28,073 nucleotides of DNA from a virus. A model generated the notes under the pieces. The model saw nothing but the letters and a program-made list of their open reading frames with translations. It was not told where the DNA came from and did not search any database. The translations under genes were made by a program, and so were the position numbers. Location: IMG/VR virus record IMGVR_UViG_3300042544_004043, positions 1 to 28,073 of that record; one strand, given 5' to 3'. Position 1 is the first letter of the stretch. Each line of letters begins with the position of its first letter. This document shows positions 15,223 through 22,626 of this stretch, one piece after another.

Positions 15223-16242
15223 TTATTTTTCCTCTGGTTTATCTACTAAAGCACCTACTTCTACATTGAAGTCAGCTTTACCCGTTTTTACTTGAACAAA
15301 CCCCTTATCATTTGGTTGACCTATTACCTGAACTGTTATAATTCTGTCGTTATTTTCACTGTAATACCCATATTCCCCCTCCATTTCAGGCTTGAATACA
15401 GTGTCAATATTATCAACAGTAAAGTCTTGTTCTTTATCTTTGGTGTCACCATAAGTATAAGCAGCTTTAATCTTACCTTCTTCCTCTGATTTCCCTTTTA
15501 TAACAATAGTTTTTACACCATCTTCGGACTTGTATCTATATTTTTTACCTAAATTGAATGTTTTATCGTCAACCTTTATTTGAGATGTAGCAGCAGTTCC
15601 AATTTTTTTGTAAGAGGCGTCTAACTCTTTAGTTACTTTATCTCTATTCTTGGTAACCTTATCAAGTGCTGTCTTATCACCGGCTTTATCTAGAAAATCC
15701 ATTTCCGCATTCAAAAGAGCTAAATCGAATTCTCTAATTTTATTATCTATTATCTCCGCTAAGTCAGGACTCTTTTCAGTACCGCCATATTTCTTAAGAA
15801 CTTTTTGCATTTCTTTTTTTGCAGCTTCTTTTTGTAAATTAATAATCTGAGTTATAATTGACATTTTTTGTTTCAATGTCGCTGAATCCAATTTTACATT
15901 TTTATCCTGATCCTCCTCTTCTTTTGGGTCTAAAACTGGTGCCTCATCTGCTTCCTTGATAAGTAAACTTTCATTTTTATCCTCCTTTTCAGATTTGATT
16001 GTCTGATCAGCACTTTTCAAATTCAAATTAATTTTAGCCTTATTCGCAAGTTGTAAATTTATTATTTTTAAGTATTTGTCATAAATAGCTTGCACTTCTT
16101 TACCACCTTTAGTTTTATTTATAGCTGCTTTTGCCCTACCAAAAACACCTTTTACCAAGTTGAATAGACCACCGAAAATGTTTTCGTTTACTGACTCATC
16201 TTTATCATGTTTGAAAGATTCGTAAGATTTAATATATTTCAT
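15223..16242 (-). CDS. Putative prohead core / internal head protein with capsid-targeting-like start
   Basis: A 339-residue, highly charged, helical protein beginning MKYIKSYESF and then SVNENIFGGLFNLVKGVFGR, an amphipathic segment. Residues about 35-215 are Lys/Glu-rich coiled-coil-like sequence. The last 110 (VDDKTFNLGKKYRYKSEDGV) are beta-rich. The start resembles the T4 capsid-targeting peptide, and V-N-E then N, and I-K-E then A, look like prohead protease sites. It lies on the same strand downstream of the portal gene, the place where T4 has core genes 67 and 68. A role in the prohead core or as injected cargo is inferred from these points, not from homology that I can see. Confidence 0.5.
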   Translation of the reverse strand: MKYIKSYESFKHDKDESVNENIFGGLFNLVKGVFGRAKAAINKTKGGKEVQAIYDKYLKIINLQLANKAKINLNLKSADQTIKSEKEDKNESLLIKEADEAPVLDPKEEEDQDKNVKLDSATLKQKMSIITQIINLQKEAAKKEMQKVLKKYGGTEKSPDLAEIIDNKIREFDLALLNAEMDFLDKAGDKTALDKVTKNRDKVTKELDASYKKIGTAATSQIKVDDKTFNLGKKYRYKSEDGVKTIVIKGKSEEEGKIKAAYTYGDTKDKEQDFTVDNIDTVFKPEMEGEYGYYSENNDRIITVQVIGQPNDKGFVQVKTGKADFNVEVGALVDKPEEK

Positions 16243-16340
16243 CTTTAATTTTTTTCTTTTATATATAAAAAAATAAAATCCAAATTATCTATTTTAAACA
16301 AATTGTTGGTATTTGACTATAAAAATCAGAATTGAAAAAG

Positions 16341-16540
16341 AGACACCCAAGATTTGGCAACGTTACTTAAAAATGTTGTGACTGACACCTCGACACAGGT
16401 CTTAAAAAAGGGGTCTAGGATCAAAGGCAGGTAGCAGAGCCTCCCAGTAGCTTGACTGTTTTAAATGTGGTAAGACACTAATTGGTTTTTTGAAGAGAAA
16501 ACAAACCAGCTAAATTCTACTCATCTGAGTCTCCGATGAG
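16341..16540 (+). ncRNA. Candidate structured RNA of unknown class
   Basis: This 375-base intergenic stretch (16243-16617) has no ORF and is less AT-rich than its flanks. It can form several helices in a row: 16341-16348 with 16410-16416 (7 bp plus a bulge), enclosing hairpins 16358-16364/16372-16378 and 16384-16390/16397-16401. These are followed by 16425-16428/16439-16442, 16483-16488/16503-16508 and 16520-16525/16535-16540. The first three form a three-way junction. A terminator with eight T residues follows directly on the plus strand, which is why plus is preferred. No known family was recognised, and exact ends and promoter are unclear. Confidence 0.35.
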
Positions 16541-16543
16541 GAA

Positions 16544-16574
16544 AAAAGTCTGAAATTTATTTCAGACTTTTTTT
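16544..16574. terminator. Terminator at the end of the candidate RNA
   Basis: Stem AAAAGTCTGAAAT / ATTTCAGACTTTT (16544-16556 with 16559-16571), followed by T-run on the plus strand; A-run before it also allows use on the minus strand. Confidence 0.8.
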
Positions 16575-16582
16575 TATTAATT

Positions 16583-16608
16583 AAAAAAACCCAGATTAAA
16601 TCTGGGTT
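16583..16608 (-). terminator. Terminator of the portal gene
   Basis: Stem AACCCAGATT / AATCTGGGTT (16588-16597 with 16599-16608) with a T-run on the minus strand, ten bases past the portal stop. Confidence 0.8.
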
Positions 16609-16617
16609 CTCTTTTTT

Positions 16618-18315
16618 TTAGAATTCAAATTCCGAACCACCACCTTCTTCACCTCCAGCTTCTCCACCACCGGTCTCACCACCAGTTTCAGCACCCGCTT
16701 CAGCTCCACCAGTTTCAGCACCAGCTTCAGCTCCCATTTCACCACCACCTTCAGCACCAGCTTCACCACCACCTTCAGCAGCTCCAGCACCTCCTTTGAA
16801 TTTAATCCAATAAGACTTATTTTCTTCTTTTTCTTCAGGTGTCAATTTCAAATATTTATCAACTAAGTATTCAATATGGAAATAAGGTTGACCATCAGCA
16901 GTCTGAATACCTAACATTGTGCTAAGAATTCCCGCTCTTTTTTCCATATTTCCTAATTTTTTCCACTCTTCAAATAATTGATTGGATACAAAAATAATAT
17001 CTACACTATTCAAAAATATCTCGTCATCTTTCAATTCCGGAAAATCCATACACATTTGAAGTTTCAAAGGCTTCACTATCAATTCTTTCCAATTGGCTCT
17101 CAACCTATTAATAAAATTATTAAACTTAACTTCATCTCTTGTCATCGAAGCAGCATCATCAAATACAGTTCCACCACCACTCTCTTTCTCAAAACGTTGA
17201 GCCGGAATTTTAGAAGCTCTCTTTAATATATTGTAGAACCAACTCAACATGTCATTCTCATTCAAATTATGACCCTGAGGAGACTCCAATGTCATATTAG
17301 GTGTTCCAGCATCACCCTCTGGAAACCAAATTTGCTTATTGTAAGGTAGATGCTTTCTTCCATTAATAGAAACAGTACCCAATGTATCATCCCATTCAAT
17401 TTCTTCTGAATAGTCAGCAATCAATTGACCAATTTGCTCTTCTGCTCTTTGTCTTGGTAAACCCTTAATTGGAACAGTAAATTTTTGATAAACTGAAGCA
17501 TTCACAATATTGAACATAATTCTTGTTTGTTCCATAATCTTTAACTGATTATAAGGTTTAATCAATCCCTCCAAATATGAAGTTTCTGTATAATCATTTT
17601 GAGTTGAATAAGAAATAAAAACAATCTGAGAATCTAAAAATATTCTTCTTAATTGTGGATCTTCTGGATATTGAATCCATAAAGTTCCTATAGCAGGTTC
17701 ATAAGCCGGAACTAAAGTCTCTGGTCTTAATCTATTAAAGTAAACTATATTTTTCTTCTTATCATCCCAAACTATTTCCATAGCAACATAACCATCTATC
17801 AAGAAATCTTTCATCATGTTCCAAGCAGTGATTGTGTCATTGAATCCAAATCTGTTATAAATAGTCTCAAAATTCTCTTGATACTTATCTAAAATATCCT
17901 TCGAATATGAATTTGGCAAAGGTCTTGGGGAACAAAAGTCTCTTTCATCATTATAGATGATCGACTCATCTGAAACCGATGAAACAAAATCCCTCAATTC
18001 ATCCTTAATTGAATACTCTCTCAAAATTCTTCTCTTATCAGCATATGACTTATCTAAATAAGGAACAGATTTCTTGTTTAAGACTGAGGCGACTGCCTTC
18101 TGTGAAAAAAACGCAAGCATCGAATCACTCTTCTGAGAATAAGGATCCTCATTGATACCAACACCTACTGTGTTTCTCATTATCATATCGTCATATTTCA
18201 TTCCCCAATTCGATAGGTTTCTTAGTAGCCTACTAAAAAGTCCCTTGTTTTCAACTGCTGTTGATACAAATGTATTTTGATTTTGATTATTTAATGGATT
18301 ATAACTTCCTGCCAT
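16618..18315 (-). CDS. Portal protein (T4 gp20-like)
   Basis: This 565-residue protein forms the ring at one head vertex through which DNA is packaged and where the tail joins. Recognisable T4-type portal features include the N-terminal basic helix and early segment, WNMMKDFLIDGYVAMEIVWD near residue 165, NENDMLSWFYNILKRASKIP near residue 350, and TRDEVKFNNFINRLRANWK with the following V-K-P-L. The last 55 residues (after IKFKGGAGAAEGGGE) are almost only Gly, Ala and Glu, a low-complexity acidic tail ending EFEF, not present in T4 gp20. It is followed by a terminator and, on the same strand, by the presumed core protein, matching T4 gene order. Confidence 0.85.
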   Translation of the reverse strand: MAGSYNPLNNQNQNTFVSTAVENKGLFSRLLRNLSNWGMKYDDMIMRNTVGVGINEDPYSQKSDSMLAFFSQKAVASVLNKKSVPYLDKSYADKRRILREYSIKDELRDFVSSVSDESIIYNDERDFCSPRPLPNSYSKDILDKYQENFETIYNRFGFNDTITAWNMMKDFLIDGYVAMEIVWDDKKKNIVYFNRLRPETLVPAYEPAIGTLWIQYPEDPQLRRIFLDSQIVFISYSTQNDYTETSYLEGLIKPYNQLKIMEQTRIMFNIVNASVYQKFTVPIKGLPRQRAEEQIGQLIADYSEEIEWDDTLGTVSINGRKHLPYNKQIWFPEGDAGTPNMTLESPQGHNLNENDMLSWFYNILKRASKIPAQRFEKESGGGTVFDDAASMTRDEVKFNNFINRLRANWKELIVKPLKLQMCMDFPELKDDEIFLNSVDIIFVSNQLFEEWKKLGNMEKRAGILSTMLGIQTADGQPYFHIEYLVDKYLKLTPEEKEENKSYWIKFKGGAGAAEGGGEAGAEGGGEMGAEAGAETGGAEAGAETGGETGGGEAGGEEGGGSEFEF

Positions 18316-18330
18316 ATGTTTATTTAGTTT

Positions 18331-18459
18331 TTAATTTTTCTCGAAATATAAATATCTACCACTCGGAGTCTTTTCAACCCGAATTTTACCACTTTTAACC
18401 CAATTATAAAGAGTTTTTCTCGTGATTCTATATTTTTCTAAGATTTCTTTTGCTTTCAT
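18331..18459 (-). CDS. Tiny MerR-like helix-turn-helix protein (42 aa)
   Basis: Translation gives 42 residues with a clear HTH: KAKEILEKYRITRKTLYNWV, then a wing-like SGKIRV ... PSGRYLYF. This is the excisionase/MerR-type HTH_17 pattern (A-x-x-x-L-x-x-x-x-x-T-x-x-T-L-x-x-W). It lies 15 bases upstream of the portal start on the same strand, and its ATG is three bases from a TTAATATATAT block. It may regulate the portal operon. Confidence 0.65.
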   Translation of the reverse strand: MKAKEILEKYRITRKTLYNWVKSGKIRVEKTPSGRYLYFEKN

Positions 18460-18508
18460 TCTTAATATATATCAAAGAAGTCTTCCTCTCTTTCTATATT
18501 TTTCTATA

Positions 18509-19195
18509 TTATTTTCCTCTAATTCTTTTTTGAACTCTAAATATGTGATCTTTTAATAATTTGAAATTTTCATTAATTTCTTCCGACGCCTTCGTAAAAT
18601 CTCTCATCAACAATTCATTCATTTCTTCGTGTCTTTGTGATCTACCATCAATTTTTGACTCCCAAATTGAATATAATTTTTGAGGATCATATTTATTCAA
18701 AGGGTGACTTGAATATAGAAATCTAGGAACAACAGACATATCTATTTTATGAGCTAAAACAATCTGATTAACACTATATTCAACAATTGCATACTCAAAT
18801 CCCCATTTCATTAGTTCTTTATAAACACCTTCAAATGAAACTGATAAAGCCTTATCTTTTTCAAAATCATCTTCTACCATATACTTATCAAAAATAGCCT
18901 CTCTAATCTCAAATGGAATGAAATTAAAGTTTATACCTAAAATCATTATAACATTTGAAAATTTCTTGAAATCAACAGTGAATATTGGTGAATATTGAAT
19001 CCAGTTTGAAACATCATTACAATGAAGATGATAAAATCTACCCAACTGAATATCACCGGGTGAAAGACTTTTCACTTCTTCATCCGATTGTCTAAACTTA
19101 TTATAAAAATATACAGTATTATTTTTATAGGCATCAGCAATTCCATTTCCATTAACCAATATACTCAATTTACATCTTTCCGATAATTCACCCAT
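18509..19195 (-). CDS. Unrecognised protein beside head genes (228 aa)
   Basis: Not recognised with confidence. Residues 44-100 (LSPGDIQLGRFYHLHC, IQYSPIFTVDFKK, LGINFNFIPFEIREAIFD) resemble a pattern I associate with T4-type phage virion or late proteins: P-G-x-F-Y-x-x ... Y-x-x-x-P-x ... G-x-N-x-x-x-I/L-P-x-x-x-R. The C-terminal 50 residues are a charged helix. It is divergent from the head-completion gene across a palindromic promoter-like element and precedes the HTH and portal genes on the same strand. A virion-assembly role is likely from position only. Confidence 0.55.
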   Translation of the reverse strand: MGELSERCKLSILVNGNGIADAYKNNTVYFYNKFRQSDEEVKSLSPGDIQLGRFYHLHCNDVSNWIQYSPIFTVDFKKFSNVIMILGINFNFIPFEIREAIFDKYMVEDDFEKDKALSVSFEGVYKELMKWGFEYAIVEYSVNQIVLAHKIDMSVVPRFLYSSHPLNKYDPQKLYSIWESKIDGRSQRHEEMNELLMRDFTKASEEINENFKLLKDHIFRVQKRIRGK

Positions 19196-19206
19196 AGAAA
19201 TTTATT

Positions 19207-19226
19207 TTTTTAATATATATTAAAAA
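19207..19226. promoter_or_regulatory. Perfect 20-bp palindrome, putative divergent promoter
   Basis: TTTTTAATATATATTAAAAA is its own reverse complement and contains the recurring TTTAATATATA motif in both directions. It lies 12 bases from the start at 19195 (-) and 14 bases from the start at 19240 (+). Confidence 0.45.
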
Positions 19227-19239
19227 TTCTTAAAAAAAG

Positions 19240-19746
19240 ATGCTTAATTCGAAACCGAATAACTCACAATATCATCAAGGTCTATATGTTCCTAAAAATA
19301 AAGACAAAGTAATTAAACTGAATTCCCAAGGAGGTCTCTTTTATCGTTCAGGACTTGAACAAAAAATGATGATCTATTTAGATAATAATGAAAAAATATC
19401 TATGTGGGGATCTGAAAATCTTAAAGTACCATATACTAAAACCGAATGGCTTTCAGAAGCTCAAGAATATAAAACTTCAGAACATACTTATTACCCAGAT
19501 TTTTATTATGAACTAAAAAGAGAAGATGGTTCTATAAGTAAAGTTGTAGCAGAAGTTAAACCCTATTCAGAAACAATTGAACCTGTATTGAAGCAGAATC
19601 CAACAGCAAAACAACTTAAAAATTTTGAATATGCACTAAAAATGTATAACAAAAATCTATCAAAATGGTCTTATATGATAGATTACTGTCAAAAAAAAGG
19701 ATTCGAATTTATTATAATAACCGAGAAATTGCTTGGAGTAAAATAA
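19240..19746 (+). CDS. Head-completion nuclease (T4 gp4-like)
   Basis: This 168-residue protein matches T4 gp4 (gp50/65), which finishes packaged heads before tail joining and has a TnsA-like nuclease fold. Visible signs are LFYRSGLEQKMMIYLDNN near residue 36, WGSENLKVPY, the metal-binding YYPDFYYEL strand with VVAEVKPYSET (D, E-V-K triad), and the C-terminal KWSYMIDYCQKKGFEFIIIT. Length is close to T4 gp4. Its 3' end overlaps the membrane-protein gene on the other strand by 35 bases. Confidence 0.85.
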   Translation: MLNSKPNNSQYHQGLYVPKNKDKVIKLNSQGGLFYRSGLEQKMMIYLDNNEKISMWGSENLKVPYTKTEWLSEAQEYKTSEHTYYPDFYYELKREDGSISKVVAEVKPYSETIEPVLKQNPTAKQLKNFEYALKMYNKNLSKWSYMIDYCQKKGFEFIIITEKLLGVK

Positions 19747-20071
19747 TGATTAGTATAATTGAACTGACAAAACAGTTAAACAAATCATAAACATTGATCC
19801 ATAAATTTTTACCAGTCATTAAAATAAAATTTTTGGAAAATCCAATCAGGATTAAACTCAAAATCTGAATCCAAGCCCAACCGAATAATCCAAAAATCAT
19901 CCAAAGTAAATAAGTTACCCTTAAACTATAAAATGTCAATAATAGATTTGGATTGACTGAATCTATTTTTTCGGGAGTTAACCTTCCATATAAAAGACTC
20001 CTATTCATCAATCCCCAAATTTCAACAAATAAAAAAATTGGAGCAAAAAGTAAGATAATATTATTCAACAT
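19712..20071 (-). CDS. Small integral membrane protein
   Basis: ATG 20071 (MLNNIILLF) is preferred over 20086 because it gives an 11-base overlap with the upstream gene. The 119-residue product has three or four hydrophobic segments (NIILLFAPIFLFVEIWGL, LLWMIFGLFGWAWIQILSLI, FNCFVSSIILIIILLQA) and few charges. Not recognised; possibly a holin-like or envelope-modifying protein. It is co-oriented with the gene at 20061-20327 and overlaps the head-completion gene at its 3' end. Confidence 0.6.
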   Translation of the reverse strand: MLNNIILLFAPIFLFVEIWGLMNRSLLYGRLTPEKIDSVNPNLLLTFYSLRVTYLLWMIFGLFGWAWIQILSLILIGFSKNFILMTGKNLWINVYDLFNCFVSSIILIIILLQAISRLL

Positions 20072-20327
20072 CCGAAAATTCTTCACTTTTTATTTCACCT
20101 AATTTTATTAGGTTATTAACCGAGTTCTGTCTCAGTTCAAAACTTCCATCATTATATAACATCTCAAAGTATAAATTTGTTGAAACTTCCACTTCCTTCA
20201 ATTCTTCAAAAACTGTTAATTCTTTGTTCATTTTTGACCATTTCAAAAAAACTTCTTTATTTAAGTGTAAAGTTGCACCAGCCGGACTTCCCTCATAACT
20301 CCAAAATTGGATAAATGCCTTTTTCAT
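20061..20327 (-). CDS. Unrecognised small acidic protein (88 aa)
   Basis: Not recognised. It begins MKKAFIQFWSYEGSPAGATL, has a beta-then-helix pattern, and ends in an acidic tail (EIKSEEFSDVE). No signal or membrane segment. Its stop overlaps the start of the membrane protein, suggesting they are translated together. Confidence 0.6.
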   Translation of the reverse strand: MKKAFIQFWSYEGSPAGATLHLNKEVFLKWSKMNKELTVFEELKEVEVSTNLYFEMLYNDGSFELRQNSVNNLIKLGEIKSEEFSDVE

Positions 20328-20372
20328 ATCTAATTAATTTTAACTTATAATAATTTGTAAATTTATATCAAT

Positions 20373-20786
20373 TTATCTACTTTTGTTTTTCAATTTTTTC
20401 TTAATTATTTCATCAGACCTTGAAGGATTATCAACACCCCAATTTTGTAATAAAGTGTTTTTCCATTTATCCTTTATCTGAGCACTCTGATAAGGATATT
20501 CGACTCCAAAATTTTGCTGTAAAGTCTCCTTTCTCTTCTTTTCTGCACATTTCCTACAATAATATTCTCCCCAACGATTACCATATTTAACATAATTCTT
20601 AAACATGACTTCTTTTATTATTTCACATCCATCACACTTACACTGTATCTTTATTTGACTACCATAAGATAAGAGATCAACAGGTATAATTATAGTCTCA
20701 CCACAATATACATCATAACCCAACTCCTCATAATAAGAAAGATTATAATCATTAATTTTAATTTCTATTTCTCTAGTTAGAATCAT
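20373..20786 (-). pseudogene. Truncated homing endonuclease, N-terminal modules only
   Basis: ATG 20786 starts MILTREIEIKIN, and an ELGYD stretch and CDGC/CRKC zinc pairs parallel the N-terminus of the intact HNH-like endonuclease at 4971. Two of the Q-N-W/F-G-V-x-x-P modules follow (QQNFGVEYPYQSAQIKDKWK, LQNWGVDNPSRSDEIIKKK), then a stop. There is no nuclease domain, so it is probably a remnant, though a small regulatory form is possible. Confidence 0.65.
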
Positions 20787-20808
20787 AAATTTTTTCACAT
20801 TTTATTTT

Positions 20809-20958
20809 TCATTTTTTACATAAATAAGCACCATCCGAATATCCATAAGATGTATATAATTTGAATTTCAATTTCTTTTCAATAGAACATTCATCACACC
20901 TAACTTCAATTTCAGCATTACTCCATTTACCGATTCCCTCAATATTTGATAATATCAT
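20809..20958 (-). pseudogene. Homing endonuclease zinc-domain remnant
   Basis: A 49-codon frame from ATG 20958 carries EVRCDECSIEKKLKFKLY and GAYLCKK, which parallels the zinc-ribbon part of the next fragment (IQCKCDGCEIIKEVMFKNY, GEYYCRKC), but stops mid-domain. It starts four bases after the stop of the intact endonuclease at 20963. It looks like the remains of a second inserted endonuclease. Confidence 0.5.
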
Positions 20959-20962
20959 ATGA

Positions 20963-22519
20963 TTACTTTTTAATTTCAAATAGATAAGAACCACAATCAT
21001 GTATTCTTCTCCAACCTAATTCGTGTAATATCTGAACTTCAGTTTTCTTCTTATCATAACCCATTTTTACAAGAATATCTTTTCTCCATTTCCAACGATT
21101 TTCTCTCAATCCTACATCTTTATGAAACCAATAATAGTTCGGTTCAGTCTCCTTTATTTTAGTAAATCCAACTTTTAAATAAGACCTACCATCATTAAAA
21201 GATTTATCACAATAGGATAATAATTTTTCAACTTCATAATTTGAAAGGAAAAAATTAATTAATTTTGATAAACCACCAACCACATTAGTATTTAATTTAT
21301 TGCAAAATCTAAGTAATTCCCATTGTCCTTCAGAAACATTTCTCCACCCAAGATTTCTTCTTAGTTTACCAAAAGTACAAATTGAAACCAATTCGTTGTT
21401 ATAATAAAGACCCAAATTAACCGAAGAAATACAATTACCTTGTATATGATTTTCGTTAAGAAATTTAGTCGTATCATTCTTATTCACAACAGAAATTTTA
21501 CATTTTCTTGCTCCAATATTATTTTTATTTAAGCCTAACTTATTAATTATTCTACTTTTGATAATATCGGTTTTGTTCTTCCAATCATCTTCCCAAATAT
21601 TCAAAATCTTAACACCGTTTTCTTCAAAAAACTTTAATTTATCTTTATGATATGAATTTTCTTTATAAACTTCAGAATGCCACCATAATCCATTACATTC
21701 AACCCCAACATTTAACTCAGGTAAAAAAATATCCAATTCGTATTTTTTATAACCTCTATAGTTATTAACTATTCTACCATTATATACTGTTTGAATCCAT
21801 TCTTGAACCCTTTGTTCGAAATTAGATTGACCAACTGGATTACAAATTAAACAAATATCGTTCTGAAATCTTTTTCTACTATTAAACAAGGTTCTTCTTA
21901 TCTTAAAATCATTAGAACACTTTAAACAATTTAATTCAAACTCAAAATTTGTAAGTCCTAAAAGCTTGAATCCAGATTCTTCCAATCTCTCTAGAACTTT
22001 TCTATTTCTCACTTCTGGTAGAGAATTTCTTAGTCCTATTGATATTTTCTCTTTTATTTGATCACATTGACTGATGTTCTTCACACCCCATTTCTCAATA
22101 TTGAAATTCTGTCTTTTTGTATTAATTTCACTTTTTCTTTCTTCTGAAAATTCGGATTTGGTTTTATTAGCTTTTTCCGTCATTTCCTTTCTCAATTCCG
22201 GATCCTTATTCGATTTTTCGAAACCAGATAATCTTTTTGATTTAACTTCAGGATTTTGTGCAGTCATTGTAGCCGCACATTTTTTAGAACAATATTTAGT
22301 ATAACCTTTGTAGAATTTGAGAAAATTAGTTTTATTCTCTTTACAATACTGACACTTTGGCTTTTCACTTAAATTATTTTGATATAAGTAAATTCTTTCA
22401 GAAAGTGAAATATTTTCTTCTTTAACAAAAACAAAAAGATTATCATAATATTCCTTATGATTTTCTCTTAGAAATTTATCCGAAACACCATTAGTAGTTT
22501 TAAAAAACAAATCGTCCAT
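20963..22519 (-). CDS. Vsr-type homing endonuclease with GNAT-like C-terminal region
   Basis: ATG 22519 (MDDLFFKTTNGVSDKFL) is chosen because the frame further upstream is AT-rich, hydrophobic and unlike the family. The product has 518 residues. There is an N-terminal zinc region (KCQYCKENK ... YCSKKC), then a module FNIEKWGVKNISQCDQIKEK, and a second Cys pair set (CLKC ... CLIC). The nuclease domain reads ELDIFLPELNVGVECNGLWW with HSE following, then KDKLKFFEENGVKILNIWED: the E/D-x-H-D Vsr-like active site. The C-terminal 180 residues (LNENHIQGNCISSVNLGLYY ... WELLRFCNKL) resemble a GNAT-like domain and end GWRRIHDCGSYLFEI. It lies between the head-completion and protease genes. Confidence 0.8.
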   Translation of the reverse strand: MDDLFFKTTNGVSDKFLRENHKEYYDNLFVFVKEENISLSERIYLYQNNLSEKPKCQYCKENKTNFLKFYKGYTKYCSKKCAATMTAQNPEVKSKRLSGFEKSNKDPELRKEMTEKANKTKSEFSEERKSEINTKRQNFNIEKWGVKNISQCDQIKEKISIGLRNSLPEVRNRKVLERLEESGFKLLGLTNFEFELNCLKCSNDFKIRRTLFNSRKRFQNDICLICNPVGQSNFEQRVQEWIQTVYNGRIVNNYRGYKKYELDIFLPELNVGVECNGLWWHSEVYKENSYHKDKLKFFEENGVKILNIWEDDWKNKTDIIKSRIINKLGLNKNNIGARKCKISVVNKNDTTKFLNENHIQGNCISSVNLGLYYNNELVSICTFGKLRRNLGWRNVSEGQWELLRFCNKLNTNVVGGLSKLINFFLSNYEVEKLLSYCDKSFNDGRSYLKVGFTKIKETEPNYYWFHKDVGLRENRWKWRKDILVKMGYDKKKTEVQILHELGWRRIHDCGSYLFEIKK

Positions 22520-22626
22520 AATATAATATATATTTATATTGTAAATAAAGTTTCTATAAAAAATCCACCTTGAAAAAAATTGTTTTTTTAGCGATATATA
22601 TACAATTATAAAAATAACTATTTTAA

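Noticed and set aside
16520-16547. Hammerhead ribozyme near CGATGAGGAAA
   Set aside because: The CUGANGA and GAAA core elements with a stem II between them are not present on either strand.
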